64,000 nucleotides of DNA from Magicicada septendecula (GCA_034769895.1 CM068370.1:49485454-49549453); one strand, 5' to 3'. Shown: positions 1-12,089, numbered from the stretch's first letter. Notes: generated by a model not told the origin, from the letters alone. Made by a program: numbers and translations.

Positions 1-93
1 GGGACAGAATTCAGCATGTCAGGAATTGTTTGGAGGCGTCACTTCCCCCACTATCGTCCAATTTCATATTTTCGCACATTTCTGCCAATTGCA

Positions 94-195
94 ATGTCTA
101 ATGTGAATTACAAGGTGCTCTAACGGTGGCCGATTTAATATCACATGTCTAATGTGAATTACAAGGTGCTCTAACGGTGGCCGATTTAATATCAC
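94..195. repeat. 51-bp tandem duplication (2 copies)
   Basis: Two adjacent, apparently identical 51-bp copies, each beginning atgtctaatgtg and ending tttaatatcac (94-144 and 145-195). A third start (atgttcagtg) diverges at once. No coding potential; a recent local duplication. Confidence 0.9.
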
Positions 196-663
196 ATGTT
201 CAGTGTAATTACCATCGTAATCGCATAATTCGTGTAATTACTACGCTCTTAAAAACGCACTGAATTCGCACTGCACGTCCTTTTCACGCCGAACTAGCAC
301 TGCACATGTGTTTTAATTTTATACATATTTAGAAGCCTTGCAATTTCTCTATCATTTATGGTTTTCGTATAATTAAATAAAAACTATAGTTTAACATCTA
401 TTTGGCGTGACATTGCAAACTTTCAGGCTTGAACCGGCCTCACGCACACACATTATTTACTACTGTACACACTCTCAGCGACAATCGCGTGATCGTACAG
501 GTCGGTTCCTGCATCTCTAAATGCAGTATTTTTAACATCACCTCAGCTTTCAATCTCAGACCTACTTATTTATTACATATTTATTAATTAAATTTAAATA
601 TTTATATAATCTATTAGGCTACATGCACAGTACAGCATATGATTGTACTGTCGCAATATATAT
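196..663. other. No recognisable feature
   Basis: AT-rich sequence with no long open frame and no repeat signature that I recognise. It ends in the ATAT that forms the left target duplication of the element starting at 664. Confidence 0.5.
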
Positions 664-2976
664 TGTAACGACTAGTTTTGTACGTGTATTCTGAAAATGT
701 GTAAAGTATAGTGTGTTCGCCTCACACGGTCGTCGTCACTTATATGTTGCGCTAACGTTGTCCGTAGCGATCCTTCAATTACCAGTACAACACGAGTGGA
801 AACCTTACCTGTTCTTCGTTAGGTGTTCATAAATCCCGGGTGGCGCCAAATTGTTTAATTAAAACAATTAAATTAACAAATAGTATGATTGAGCGTTCTT
901 CGCTATGACGATCTGGAGTATTCAAATTTTACTCCCGCCTTCGTTCGACCTTCTTAATCGAGCAGTTAGTTCACCGAGTTTGCGACGTGATCGCTTACCG
1001 TTATTTTCGTTCTTTGCTAAATAATACACAATTTATACTATACTTTCCTATGGAATAAAAAACAGTGGTTACACTCTGTACTAGTTTATTTATTTGGTAA
1101 TAGGTAATTACTCAATTTGACACAAAATTATATTTGGTTATTCAACAAATTTGCACCGACAATTATTATAAGACAAAATCTCAAGGCTTCGGCGAAATGG
1201 CTTTGAAAGAAATATTCAGTCAAATATGGTGACTGCTTGGTTTGTTTACAGTTTGTTCCGTTCAAAGTCCTGGGTTCTTGTGATTACGAAAAAGATATTA
1301 ATAATGATTACAATAAAGTACACTACCTTACATGATTTGTACTTAAATAATATAATGTGTAATTATAATTTGTTTCTGAAGTGTGGTAAAATGTGTTTCA
1401 AAAGTTCGTAATTCTCCTACAGGTTATTTTTCTAATTAACAAAATTTCAGTGTTTTATTTTATTTTTTTTAATTAATCTTTGAAAGAAATAATATTCAGT
1501 TTTTAGTGAGAGTTCAGATTACTGTGAGAAAAATTTAAAGTGGATTTATTTCAGAAATTCGGGTAATTTAATAATTCTTATCAAATCAGTCGACTGGTGG
1601 TGTACTGTCAGTCAGTTGTAGTGGGATAGGGTCTTCAATCGTCATCAATTTTCAATATTCTTGGGGCTTAAGTACGTCTGGCATCTTTTTCATGTTAGCT
1701 GTAGAGAGTTCTTTATTTAAAATTTATTTAAATTGGTCCTTGGCATCAGTTAAATGTTCTCGTACTTTGTCTGCTTCTTACGTCTTCATCTTTTTGAATT
1801 TTGATTACTTTTTATACATTTTAGATTAAAATTTTGGTCATTCACGGCCTGGCGTCTATTCTGGAAGAGCGTCACTTATTGAATAATAGGATTTAACGGA
1901 AAATTCGTAACCAACGGTCCGTTGTCATGGTAACTCTTTGCCTTTGATTGGGTAAGCTTGACATAAGCCCATTGTTATCATTTTTGAATTTTTATTCAAA
2001 ATTACTGTATATCTTCTGATTGCTTTTATTCTTCCGTCTTCCTTCCTATGTATTAAATATTATCACTACTGTTCGTATTTCCTTTCAAAGATTATTTTGA
2101 CATCCCATAAGGTTGGGTTCTCTTATGTATTAAATTTGACAGTTATGTTGATATTTGTTAATTACATTTCTATTTTATTTTAAGTCCTTATTCTAACATT
2201 TATCTTTTAATATGATTCACAAATTATCCTTGACTATATTAAATTTGCCTTGGATTTGCTAATTTTCTTGTTGATTTTTTACAATTTGCAGTTATTTATT
2301 TTTTACAGTTAGGCATTTCATAGGCCTAATTAGTAGTTGGCTATATTTACTTATTTTATACACATTACATCTTAATTTACCCTCATACATGTTTTGTTTT
2401 GATATTATAAATGATTTGTTTACTAATTGATGTGTTTTGGATCTGCTTTTGTAATAATTGTATGTTCCCAATAGTTTCCAAATTATGGTTTGTTAATTAT
2501 TTCCTAACTGATTTTCCAGTGTTATTAGATCTGTATTAATTTACCTTTTTATTTATTTATTTTGCCATTGTTATTAATTAGGCTATTATTTACTATTCTC
2601 TATTACATAAAACGTAACATCTAGCCCTATGGTCTGTAGAATTCCTTCAGCCATATCCTATTCATAGATTTAAACTAACAATTCTTTAACAGATATTAAG
2701 CAACGTTTGTTAACCATTTGTTTCATTTTTACTTATATTTAGGTGATAAAACATCATCACACTGTTTACATTTACTTAATTCTATCCCTTAGAACATGGG
2801 TTGTTTATTGATTTTGCTCTTATTTTCTTTACTATATTTTTTCTTATATAAACTCTACTCTCTATCCATGGTAACACTAACTGTTTACCTTCCATGGGAT
2901 TTTCTCTTTTGAATACTATTGTATCCCTCTCTTACAATTAAACTTAATGTTATTAATAACAAGATTCTTTTTAAAT

Positions 2977-3170
2977 AATAATGTTCACCATTAATCTTCA
3001 GTGTTCATCACAGATTATTAAGTAGTATTAGGTATAACGATACCTAATACTATTATTAACCAAATTCTTATTTACTAATAATGTTCACCATTAAACCATT
3101 TAGCGTTTGTCACTGATTTATTAAGTGTTTATACCTATCAATAGGGTTTCTCATTATTTTGGGGTTTTAC
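2977..3170. repeat. Degenerate 100-bp duplication with hairpin, inside element A
   Basis: The motif aataatgttcaccattaa occurs twice about 100 bp apart, each followed by related sequence ending in ttattaagt. Between them lies a perfect 13-bp inverted repeat (3023-3035 and 3040-3052, 4-nt loop) centred on ggtataacgatacc. Likely a decayed tandem duplication within the element. Confidence 0.7.
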
Positions 3171-3670
3171 ACTATCACTTTTGCACTTCTTAAATTTTAT
3201 TTAAGTGTTATTGGTGGGTAATCCCTAACATTACATTCTCTTTGTCACTTAGTTATGTTTACTTTCTCACTATCTCTCTCTTTACAAATGTTATTTATAC
3301 GATTAATAAGTTCTTTATTACATTTAAACTCTAATTCTTTGGTTAGTGTACTTTTCGTTTTTTCATTCTTTACTAGGTTTTATTAAATATCGTTTACATT
3401 TATCATTTAATCGATAATAATAATTATCTTTTACATTTGTTAGTTATTGGTTTCGTTTCCATTAGCATATTTGAGTGTATTATTTCTCCTTTTTCTATTC
3501 TATATTATTTGTTTGTGACTCTTTTTATTTGATTTCATTTTATTTCCTTTATACTTGTTTTGTTTCATTTTCATTTGCCTTCTTCTTCACTTTCATCTTA
3601 TTTCGTTTTAATTTCATTTTATTTTGGTTTTCCACTTTCTCATTTGATTTGATTTTATTTGGTTGTATTG

Positions 3671-4037
3671 AGTCAATCACTTTCTTATTTGGTTTCGTTT
3701 TTCCCCTTCTCCTTTTGTTTCCTTTTATTTGGTCAATCACTTTCTTATTTGGTTTCGTTTTTCCCCTTCTCCTTTTGTTTCCTTTTTTTTGGTCAATCAC
3801 TTTCTTATTTGGTTTCGTTTTTACTCTTCTCCTTTTGTTTCCTTTTCTTTGGTCAATCACTTTCTTATTTGGTTTCGTTTTTCTCCTTCTCCTTTTGTTT
3901 CCTTTTATTTGGTCAATCACTTTCTTATTTGGTTTCGTTTTTCCCCTTCTCCTTTTGTTTCCTTTTTTTTGGTCAATCACTTTCTTATTTGGTTTCGTTT
4001 TTCTCCTTCTCCTTTTGTTTCCTTTTATTTGGTCAAT
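3671..4037 (+). repeat. 60-bp minisatellite (about 6 copies) in element A
   Basis: Exact 60-bp period: units begin ggtcaatcactttcttattt and differ by single T/C/A changes in the pyrimidine-rich second half. All frames are open through the array on + and one is open on -, which creates spurious frames of 106-247 residues. It ends about 130 bp before the element's 3' terminus. Element B has a related two-copy array (gggttaatcac...) at the equivalent place. Confidence 0.92.
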
Positions 4038-4164
4038 TACTTGGGTTAGGTCATGTCGTCGTTTGTCGCGTCATTGTCATTTTATATTCATTAGTTTAAA
4101 CATTTTGTATAGTTTATTCATCGTTTTTTCCCTGGTATTGGGGTGGCTTATTTGTGTTGTAACA

Positions 4165-4432
4165 ATATATATATACGCGAGATTGTTAACAGCAGACCAA
4201 GTGTTTGTTGCGAATTAGTAGAAAGTGATGATTATGTTATAATTAGTGCGGCACCCTGTTAGTTGACATTATTATTGTGTCTGGATAAATTTAACTTGAA
4301 TTATTGTAGAAGAATACCTTGTTAATTTCACATTGTTATTTGTGACTAAATAAAGCTGTAATTAGTGACCAAATTGGTGTCTGTATTTTGTTTCCATGTA
4401 CTATACGGCGATCAGCGAGACCGTATTATGCA
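4165..4432 (+). mobile_element. 3' part of a TGCTACGAC-family LTR, 5'-truncated
   Basis: From the (TA)n at 4165 to about 4432 the sequence parallels the 3' half of the LTR at 33931-34424. It has the gcgaattag/gtgcgg segment, aatttaacttgaattattgta, ttgtgactaa..taaagctg, taattagtga, ttggtgtctgtattttgtttcca and the final gacgatcagcgagaccgt-like end. The 5' half is missing; element A abuts exactly at the (TA)n, which is the TATA position of the related LTRs. The 3' terminus has decayed (gagaccgtattatgca). Confidence 0.7.
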
Positions 4433-4873
4433 TGTGGTCATTAAAGGTGTAAATACATAAACGTATGCCTGCGATGCACACCCACGTGCCTAGAATATAA
4501 ACGTGTAAATTCACGCACACGGAAAATACAGAACAAAGATAGCGTAGTGTAGTAAGTAAGGTTCAAGAAATTATATAAAACGCGTGCACGTAGGTGAAAC
4601 TAAGAAAGCATGACGGCGATGGAACAAATTACAAACCTGGGGTGCAGATGTGAAGAGAAGACACGTTTGCTGTCCCTTAACTAGGTCTGGAGTACACGTT
4701 CCATCCTTGGAATGTGAACTTGGAACTAATACACACTGTAATGCCTTTTTTGTTTTCTTTTACTGTACATTAAGTAAGACGCTGACACGTCGAGAGGTTA
4801 GCGTTTTGTTTACTAGCGCTGTGAACTCACGAAAACGTACGTTTCACAATGAACACGTTTTATAGTATAAAAA

Positions 4874-4877
<4 letters not shown>
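4433..4877. other. No recognisable feature
   Basis: Unique-looking sequence with several acgt-containing motifs. No repeat family or exon that I can support. Confidence 0.5.

Positions 4878-4968
<91 letters not shown>
4878..4968. repeat. (GT)n microsatellite, 91 bp
   Basis: Uninterrupted alternating TG/GT. The Cys-Val and Thr-His open frames here are artefacts. Confidence 0.98.
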
Positions 4969-4970
<2 letters not shown>

Positions 4971-5518
4971 ATCAGTCCGTGGTACGGTGCATGACGCGTG
5001 TTAGTGTGCTGCTCCAACCGTATCGCATCACCGGTTTTAATCAAGGGGACGCGACGAGTACGCACACAGCAGCCCTTATTGAGACCGATACCTCGTCCTA
5101 CCCTTCCTACGATATTCCTTGCGGGAGAGCATTTCTTGAATTCCTTTATTTTCTCTGTTGTTTTGCTCATTTTGTAATGTGCATTCCATTGTAATACCGT
5201 TAGCGGGGGCTATCGATAGATGCATTCACCTAGCATGCGCACAACCACACGCGCGCGCTCGTACACAACAACGTTGAGCGCTCCTATGATTCTTTAAAAA
5301 TTAATATGAATTCGGAAAAATTTAATTCATTGGATACTTTTAACTTGAATTTATCACACTTCAACGACTGCCATATTCCACGTCTAAAAGTAATACACTG
5401 TTATGTAGGTTTCCCGATTGTCAACAAATCGGGATATCCTCTTCCTTTCCAAATGCTAATTTTGTTGTCTTTTAAATATGCCTTTGGGTAGATCTTTCTC
5501 GTAAACGTTTCATCATCA
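4969..5518. other. No recognisable feature
   Basis: Mixed-composition sequence. The short open frame at 5306-5491 has no recognisable motif and is not called. Confidence 0.45.
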
Positions 5519-5575
5519 TGTCAGTGGAACCTTCATAATCCGAACCGAGCTAGTCCAAACCACGATAATCCAAAC
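5519..5575 (+). mobile_element. Possible pogo/Tigger-type terminal inverted repeat
   Basis: The sequence tcagtggaaccttcataatc, continuing into ccgaaccgagctagtcc and ataatccaaacac, resembles termini of pogo-like DNA transposons (CAGT..AACCTC..ATTATCCGAAC pattern, from memory). A related end in the opposite direction lies at 12425-12471, too far away to pair confidently. No transposase frame seen. Confidence 0.35.
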
Positions 5576-6995
5576 ACGTTCTTAGTATATTACAATAATT
5601 TACAGAGAGTTTCAAACAAAATTGAAACACAGACACGTAGGCCTGTAGGACACTAAACTAAGTATACCGTAATTCAAATAAATTAATAAGTGAAATAAAT
5701 GATTGAAATTGATAAAACGGAAATGAATTATATCTTCAAAATAAATTAAAACAGAGAACACATACTGAAATATTCGTCAAAAATGTATTCACATAAGGGT
5801 CGTAAAAACAAAAATACATTAAAATCTGCACTAAAAACACAACTCGTAGATGCTGTATATTATGATTTATCCAGTGACAAAGAGAAGATCATATCTTCGC
5901 TCACTTATAAGCGAAGAGGTTTATTTAATTCCCTTAACCTTAATGTAGTACACTGCAGTGTTTTAATAATTGTATTCCATTAAGTATCTGCCGATATCTA
6001 TCGGTTCCAATTAGTATTGACAATCAAAATCCTATTGTACTTGGTAGTAGCTTTTGTCTAGAGAATATAAAATTTGTTTAAGTTAACGATTTTTAATATT
6101 TTTCCAAGGGCTGAAATCTTAAGTGCGAATAGAATAAAAGTGATCACAAGCCACAGTGAAACGTTAACTAGTTCCATTCTTCATTTTATTCCAGATGTTA
6201 CTTAATTCAGCAGTCTATTATAAATCCAATAATCCTTTACTATTCACATTAGCAAATACTAAACTCATTAACGATACTAATGATACACTAATGAAAGGAT
6301 ACTACATCGCTGTCATCAGTAACTAAACTCGTTAAATTTACTGTATAATCGCAAGTAAACATTTGATATCACTTCTCACTAACTGCAGTGTACTATTCGC
6401 CGCTCACTGACTACCCGCCTTTGCCGCTGACTTCATTTTATTTGTCCCAATGCGTGCAGGAGATTCATGAATTTTCTGGAACGTGCGTGCGTGCGATTTG
6501 ATGAATATCGTGTTATGCAATTAACGACATGCTCGAAGTTACTAGTTGTTTTTATATAACTATCACGTTGTCGCCGCGACAATATTTGTGTGTTTGTTAA
6601 TATTTAGTGTTTTATATTCTGGGAGTGAGATGACTCATGACTACCACAGACGTTGAAGACGAAAGAGAGACAAGAAAGGGGATATGATTCCGGAAGTATG
6701 TGAAGTATAGCCTACATGATGATGATGGGCGCGTGGGCTCTAATATTATGATATTCTTTAACAAAATCATTTACTAAGAGCTAATTTGGTTTTAATTTTA
6801 GGCCCTTCGGCATCTGGTCATGTCTCCTCGTCAAAATTCCCGTGTACAAAATGTAATATTTTGATGATGACGACAAATGAGTGAACAAATTGAATAAGTC
6901 AAACCACACCTGCCAATTATTATTAACTTTTTTTATTGTTAAGTTCACATCACGTTTACTTACTGCTAGTTCATATGAACATACTTTTTGTGGTC

Positions 6996-6997
<2 letters not shown>
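5576..6997. other. No recognisable gene
   Basis: AT-rich sequence. The 66-codon frame at 5783-5983 has a basic start but no motif I can assign. A short gatgatgatg run occurs near 6716. Possibly the decayed interior of the transposon whose terminus lies at 5519; this is only a guess. Confidence 0.4.
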
Positions 6998-7026
<29 letters not shown>

Positions 7027-7050
7027 CTTCTTCTTCTTCTTCTTCTTCTT

Positions 7051-7081
<31 letters not shown>

Positions 7082-7090
7082 TTCTTCTTC
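6998..7090. repeat. (TTC)n microsatellite
   Basis: About 30 trinucleotides with one TTA interruption near 7080. It produces poly-Phe, poly-Ser and poly-Leu artefact frames. Confidence 0.97.
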
Positions 7091-7782
7091 CCCATCTCCC
7101 TCTTCTTCTCCTTCAATACAGGATTTAGTTATCTCTCCACTCCCTATTTTAAAGTCAACATTTGCGCAATCTTTCTATATCTTATTATTTAGGTTCATGT
7201 TTAAAAATTTGTTGTGGCGACTTAGTTCTTGCAGTCTACCAGTGTGTTTAATACGCCTCAAACTATATTCTTCTACTCTTTTTATTGTAGAGAGTACATC
7301 AGATTCACTTCTTATTATATAATTTTTTACGCATACTTTTATGTATCCCAAGAATTTTACCCAAGAGTTATGTATGTGCTATTTCTCTCTTTTAAAAACT
7401 TTTAGACATTATCCGTTTTAAAATATGTTTAAAATATACAGGAAACGACTATAACTTAATGGAATTTCATCAAAATTTTCTGTTTATTTTAATTCTTTAT
7501 TGTTTAAGTAATTCTGCCAATTGCCTGACGTCTGTTGATTTTTTCTCCGCGCCGTCGTAGATTTGACATTTATTTCCATTATTTGATTATTTACATCAAC
7601 TTGTTGCTAAAGTAAGACTTTACTGCAGTATTTATTATTTATAGTATTTTTCAGTCTGTAGACTCGTAGACAAATTTTGCCTTTGAAAGTAAGAACTTTC
7701 ATTTTATTAGTGGAGATTTTGAAGTTACATTGTCCACTTTGATATATGTATACGAAATTCAACGACTGTTTTTACTTCCATG
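7091..7782. other. No recognisable feature
   Basis: T-rich, with no repeat or coding signature that I can support. Confidence 0.45.
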
Positions 7783-7892
7783 TTCCGTAAGGAAATGGAA
7801 GTATAGTGATCGCAAAAAAAATCGTTTTCTAGGTAAGGACTAATTCTGATTGTACTACCCTCAAAACATGAAGAAAAGTCATTTTCCGAAAT

Positions 7893-8210
<318 letters not shown>

Positions 8211-8550
8211 AATTTTTTCTATGGTGAACGATAATTGCCGCAAATTTAAATAGAAACAAATAATTTTTTGCATATGTGCCTGAGTTGTTGAGAAGATCGG
8301 TCTTCAGATCTCAAGGCCTGTTGATTTTAGTGAAGATCGGTTAAGCGGAAAGGGTGTTTACTTCGCCGATTTAAGTATTTATGGAAAGTGCTTAATTGTG
8401 ATAAATGAAGTATCCTGAAAAGAAAGTCATAATAATCCACTGTAGAAAGGTAGATGAAATATCTATAAATGAAAAGGGTAGCTAAAAGGGGAGGGGTAAT
8501 TTCTATAAATGAAAATGATAGTTGTAAGGGGAGGGGATAATTTTTTATAT

Positions 8551-8614
8551 GGGGTTCACCTTATCCCGTATGGTGCTGAGTCACTGTATTCTTTAGCCTA
8601 TTGACATACTCTCT
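8551..8614. repeat. 64-bp segment shared with 10825-10888
   Basis: ggggttcaccttatcccgta ... cctattgacatactctct recurs at 10825-10888 with about three substitutions. It is absent from R1 copy 2, where ttttttatatg runs almost straight into the atcggcaacaaag block, so it is an insertion into R1. Confidence 0.85.
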
Positions 8615-8803
8615 ACGATATCGGCAACAAAGAAGTAGGCCTAGTTTCTATGGAAATATTTCATTTCAATTTGTCATACTTAAAACTCGATTTACAAGGT
8701 GGGGGATATGTTCTTAGAAATTATCGAATCGAATTCAAGTAAATGATTTTAAAAATAAATCTTAGAACATGGAAGTCATGGTATGGTTCTCCATACCGAT
8801 TTT

Positions 8804-9728
8804 TATAATTCTCGTAAATAACTGTATAATTCTTTGTAAGTTAGGCACTGAGTATCACACAGGATGAAATATTCTCTCCGCAGTACTGTATATGTTTCTA
8901 CTCAACCGGAACCGGAACAGTCGTTTAGCTAAGCCATAAATAAGTCGATACATTTTGAAGTCGTTACTAAACAAAACGAGTAAATAAATCCGTACCGTAA
9001 AGGATAGAGTTAAATTCAACTGAACTTGTGTACGAGTGAATTAGTTCCACCTCTATATGTTTTAAAGCGGTTACTATTAGTGTGTGGATTTAATTAACAC
9101 AGAACGTTATACATCCGCTGAAAATACGGTTACAGTGAGCGATTTAAATTCATTAAATATTTCGTTTTTCTGTACTTTTATTTTGAGTGCAGTATAATAT
9201 TCTTGAAAATCTTTGATAAAACTAAGTAGGAGAAAAGACAACTGTAAGAACTATTGTCGCACAATCGCCGGTTTGTCTGGAAGATTTCTAAACGTTAATT
9301 TTGTATCTAATTTTAGTAGGGTTGTGCCTACAGAATCGTTTAGTGCCTGCATTGACTCTACTGATTCGGTACTCAGAAACCAGAACAGAACAGGTAACAT
9401 ACAGAATGCTGTTGGTTGCGTAATGGAACACAAAACTCATTGGTCTACTTATAGCTCATTGTGTCATGAGCTATAAATAACTCAGTGTAACGAATTTCAG
9501 ATTATCTACAGGTGTCAATACAATTCTGACACCGCAGATGGTTTTGCATTATTCGTTACCTTGACAGCGATTTCTGTATCTTATCACTCAATGTTCTCGT
9601 CACTGTCCGATTCAGAAACTTTATTCATTTTTAAAAATTATTTCTATTAACCAAACAACAAACTAAACAACTCAATGTCCCACTACAGTATCGAGTTGCA
9701 TCAAGTCTCCCGACGAAACCACCAGCCG
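8804..9728. other. No recognisable gene
   Basis: The 87-codon frame at 9213-9476 (with a shadow on -) has no family signature. No repeat detected by eye. Confidence 0.4.
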
Positions 9729-10010
9729 CTCGAGACTTACCAAGCCACGCGTCGTGGGAACGATTCGACTCGTAATTCTACTGACCACATATTTACCAAG
9801 TACGAACCCCTAGCTACTCGAGACTTACCAAGCCACGCGTCGTCGGAACGATTCGACTCGTAATTCTACTGACCACATATTTACCAATTACGAACCCCTA
9901 GCCACTCGAGAATTACCAAGCCACGCGTCGTGGGAACGATTCGACTCGTAATTCTACTGACCACATATTCACCAAGTACGAACCCCTAGCCACTCGAGAC
10001 TTGCCAAGCC
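9729..10010. repeat. 88-bp tandem repeat (about 3.2 copies)
   Basis: ctcgagacttaccaagcc starts at 9729, 9817, 9905 (as ctcgagaattacc) and 9993, a constant 88-bp period. Each unit holds XhoI-like CTCGAG, an acgcgtcgt core, and gattcgactcgtaattctac. Copies differ by few substitutions. The 62-codon frame is a by-product. Confidence 0.93.
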
Positions 10011-10824
10011 GGCAGTCTGAGAATTAATTTGTGACTTTCATTTTCTTATCGAACGATCTAAACTACAAAAATATACAGTAAAATTTACTGTGGCAACAGT
10101 GAACTGCTTTATAATGAGGACAGTGGAGGTATGATTGTTAAGAAGCGTGCACCAGGAGGGCTGATAATTTCCAGACGGTGTTCGGACGTGTTTAGTAGCA
10201 TTAATGTATTTTTCTAAGAACTTTTTTATCAATTATTAACTCTCAGCTTGAGTTAGTTCTACAACTACTTTAAATAAAAATATATTTGTTGAGTGAAAAA
10301 CTTCTGTTTTAAAAGAGGAACAACGAACAACTGATTGTAAATGCAATTGTGCTTAATACTCATGTTTGTAGACAAACGTTCACAACACTCTGTCGTCCAA
10401 CTTCAATTTTTTTCTGCTTCGTAAAGGCGTTTGTTTCTTCAGAATCCGTGCTCTGCACGTATGCCAGTGGAGTGTACATTCAAGTTGTCTCATAAGTATT
10501 TGGGACTTGTTACTAATGCCTACAATTTTATTTTACCAAGTGGGGAGAGGTTGTTATAACGTTTTCTCATGCGGTGAAAATGGAATCCAACGCATTTCCA
10601 ACTCACTGACTACTCTACTCCTTGTGCTGTTGCTGCTAGTTACTGATAGTAGGATATCTTTGAGCAGGTCTTTAATGGTTTCCCCTCACTTTCTACATCC
10701 TATGATGTTGACGAATTCTCATTCCTACGCCTTGAGAGGTGATTTCTCACCTATAGGGCAATAGGGTTTCCTGTCATCTACCCGCTTATCTTCCCTCCTA
10801 AGAACCCTTTGCAACTAGATAGAG
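10011..10824. other. No recognisable gene
   Basis: Short frames at 10038-10232 (-) and 10507-10764 (+) carry no motif I can assign. The latter sits just upstream of the 64-bp shared segment and may belong to the same repeat family. Confidence 0.4.
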
Positions 10825-10888
10825 GGGGTTCACCTTATCCCGTATGGTGCTCAGTCGCTGTGTTCTTTAGCCTATTGACATACTCTCT
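10825..10888. repeat. 64-bp segment shared with 8551-8614
   Basis: Second occurrence of the ggggttcaccttatcccg ... ttgacatactctct segment. The flanks differ from the first copy, so only this module is shared. Confidence 0.85.
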
Positions 10889-10969
10889 CCCTCCATGCTT
10901 ATTTAACTTGATGTCCAGGAAGCGATAGACGGAGTAAGGGAAGAAACCACCCATCTTGGAGTAAAAATC

Positions 10970-11790
10970 CATAGGTAATAAGCTGACGTGCTTAGATTCG
11001 CAGATGACTTAACAGTGATTGTAGTGAGTATAGAATATTTCCAAAGAATTCTTAACGGGATAGATTAAGTAATGAAGAGCGGATGTCACATGAAGATGAA
11101 TTAACCAAACATCTTTCTAGTGTGTCATTAAAATATAGAGAATCGAATCAGAATCATTTTTTGAAATAACATCCTTCAGAATGCGAAAGTAAAGTGAAGG
11201 GCAAGTTATCCGCTAAGCAAAATTACAAGTAAGGGTCAAAAGTGAAAGGAGGAGATTAGAAGTAGAATTAATCATACCAAAAAGGCGTTCAATAGAAAGA
11301 AAAACCTCTTCACTTCAAATTAAATTAGTTTGAAGGGAAGGTGGAATTTGGTAAAGGCATGTGTGTATGTAGTGTTGCTCTGTACGAGAGCGAATCATGG
11401 ACAAGGGGAGAAGGAGAGAAGAAAAGACCCCAAGCATTAGAGACCAGGTGCTACTGGAAAATGCTCAAGATGAGCTGGAAAGAGAAGGTAACTGTTGAGG
11501 ACGACCTTTAAAGAGTTGTGAACGATTGAACATTCCTATAAGACTTAAAAGTAGGAGAGACAAGCAAATATGGCATATTTTCCAACAAAATTGGCTATTC
11601 AAAAGAATGATTGAAAAGAAAATAGAAAGGACGAGTCTAAGAGGAATACTCTACCATTACAGAAGTGGGCGAAATGAACTGCACATTATACAGAAAACTG
11701 AAATGGAATGCAGAGAAATGCGAGGAATGGCGAGCTGCTGCCAACCAGCCTGCAGACCACTAGCTCAGAAAGAAAGATATGAAAAGCGTT
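10970..11790 (+). pseudogene. Non-LTR retrotransposon reverse transcriptase remnant (RTE/BovB-like)
   Basis: Eroded 3' part of an endonuclease-reverse transcriptase ORF. At 10991-11065 the sequence reads LRFADDLTVIVV followed by a helix; FADD is the RT catalytic aspartate motif. About 300 bp on, VALYESESWT matches the conserved ALYGSETWT segment after the RT core. ALETRCYWKMLKMSWKEKVT follows near 11434. From about 11538 come RRDKQIWHI..RMIEKKIE and, in another frame, LKWNAEKCEEWRAAANQPAD, the usual C-terminal signature of this group. Stops and frameshifts separate the blocks, so it is dead. Family assignment is from motif recognition only. Confidence 0.75.
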
Positions 11791-12089
11791 TAGATTACTG
11801 TTTTACATTTTGAATCATAAAAACTAAATTCAGTTCCTCACGTTTTACATATTTTTTAACTGTGATACTTTGTAATGACAACATAAAGTTAAATCCTTTC
11901 TTTATAAACGTGAAAGAAATAGCAATTTGTCTTATAATTTTTAACACTGTAAATTTTTATTATCCCATTGTTTTTACAACATTTACTGCTATATGGACGA
12001 TTTTTAAATTACGATTTAATTTTCCTTTTTTAATTTATATTTTTTCTTATTATAGTGATTAATTTACTTAAATTAATGAGAGGTGTGGA
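11791..12089. other. AT-rich spacer
   Basis: T-rich sequence between two non-LTR remnants. The 66-codon hydrophobic frame at 11862-12062 is compositional and not called. Confidence 0.4.

Larger units (their letters stand above)
664..4164 (+). mobile_element. Giant LTR-like element A (3.5 kb)
   Basis: Starts TGTAACGAC and ends GTTGTAACA, so it has TG...CA termini with a short imperfect inverted repeat. ATAT at 660-663 is repeated directly after the end at 4165-4168, as expected for a 4-bp integrase duplication. The same ATAT target and similar termini occur on the 0.5-kb solo LTRs in this window and on element B (55934-59208). There is no long open frame. The + strand becomes strongly T-rich from about 2 kb (36 of 60 bases in line 3541-3600). 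Tandem repeats lie at 2977-3170 and 3671-4037. A TGATTGG box lies about 1.28 kb from the 5' end; B has one at about 1.25 kb. Best reading: a very long solo LTR, or a non-coding LTR-derived (LARD-like) element. Coordinates rest on termini plus duplication; the flanking AT-rich tract makes the right ATAT less decisive. Confidence 0.6.

Noticed and set aside
836..860. tRNA primer-binding site (gggtggcgccaaattg) marking a short 5' LTR
   Set aside because: A PBS here would require a 177-bp LTR (664-840) repeated before 4164. The sequence before 4164 is unrelated, so the match is probably chance.
3475..4218. 247-codon + strand ORF with repeated SITFLFGF segments
   Set aside because: It is the translation of a T-rich 60-bp minisatellite (a multiple of 3) that is also open on - and in the other + frames; no signal of real coding.
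6881..7322. Poly-Phe/poly-Ser ORFs
   Set aside because: (TTC)n artefacts.
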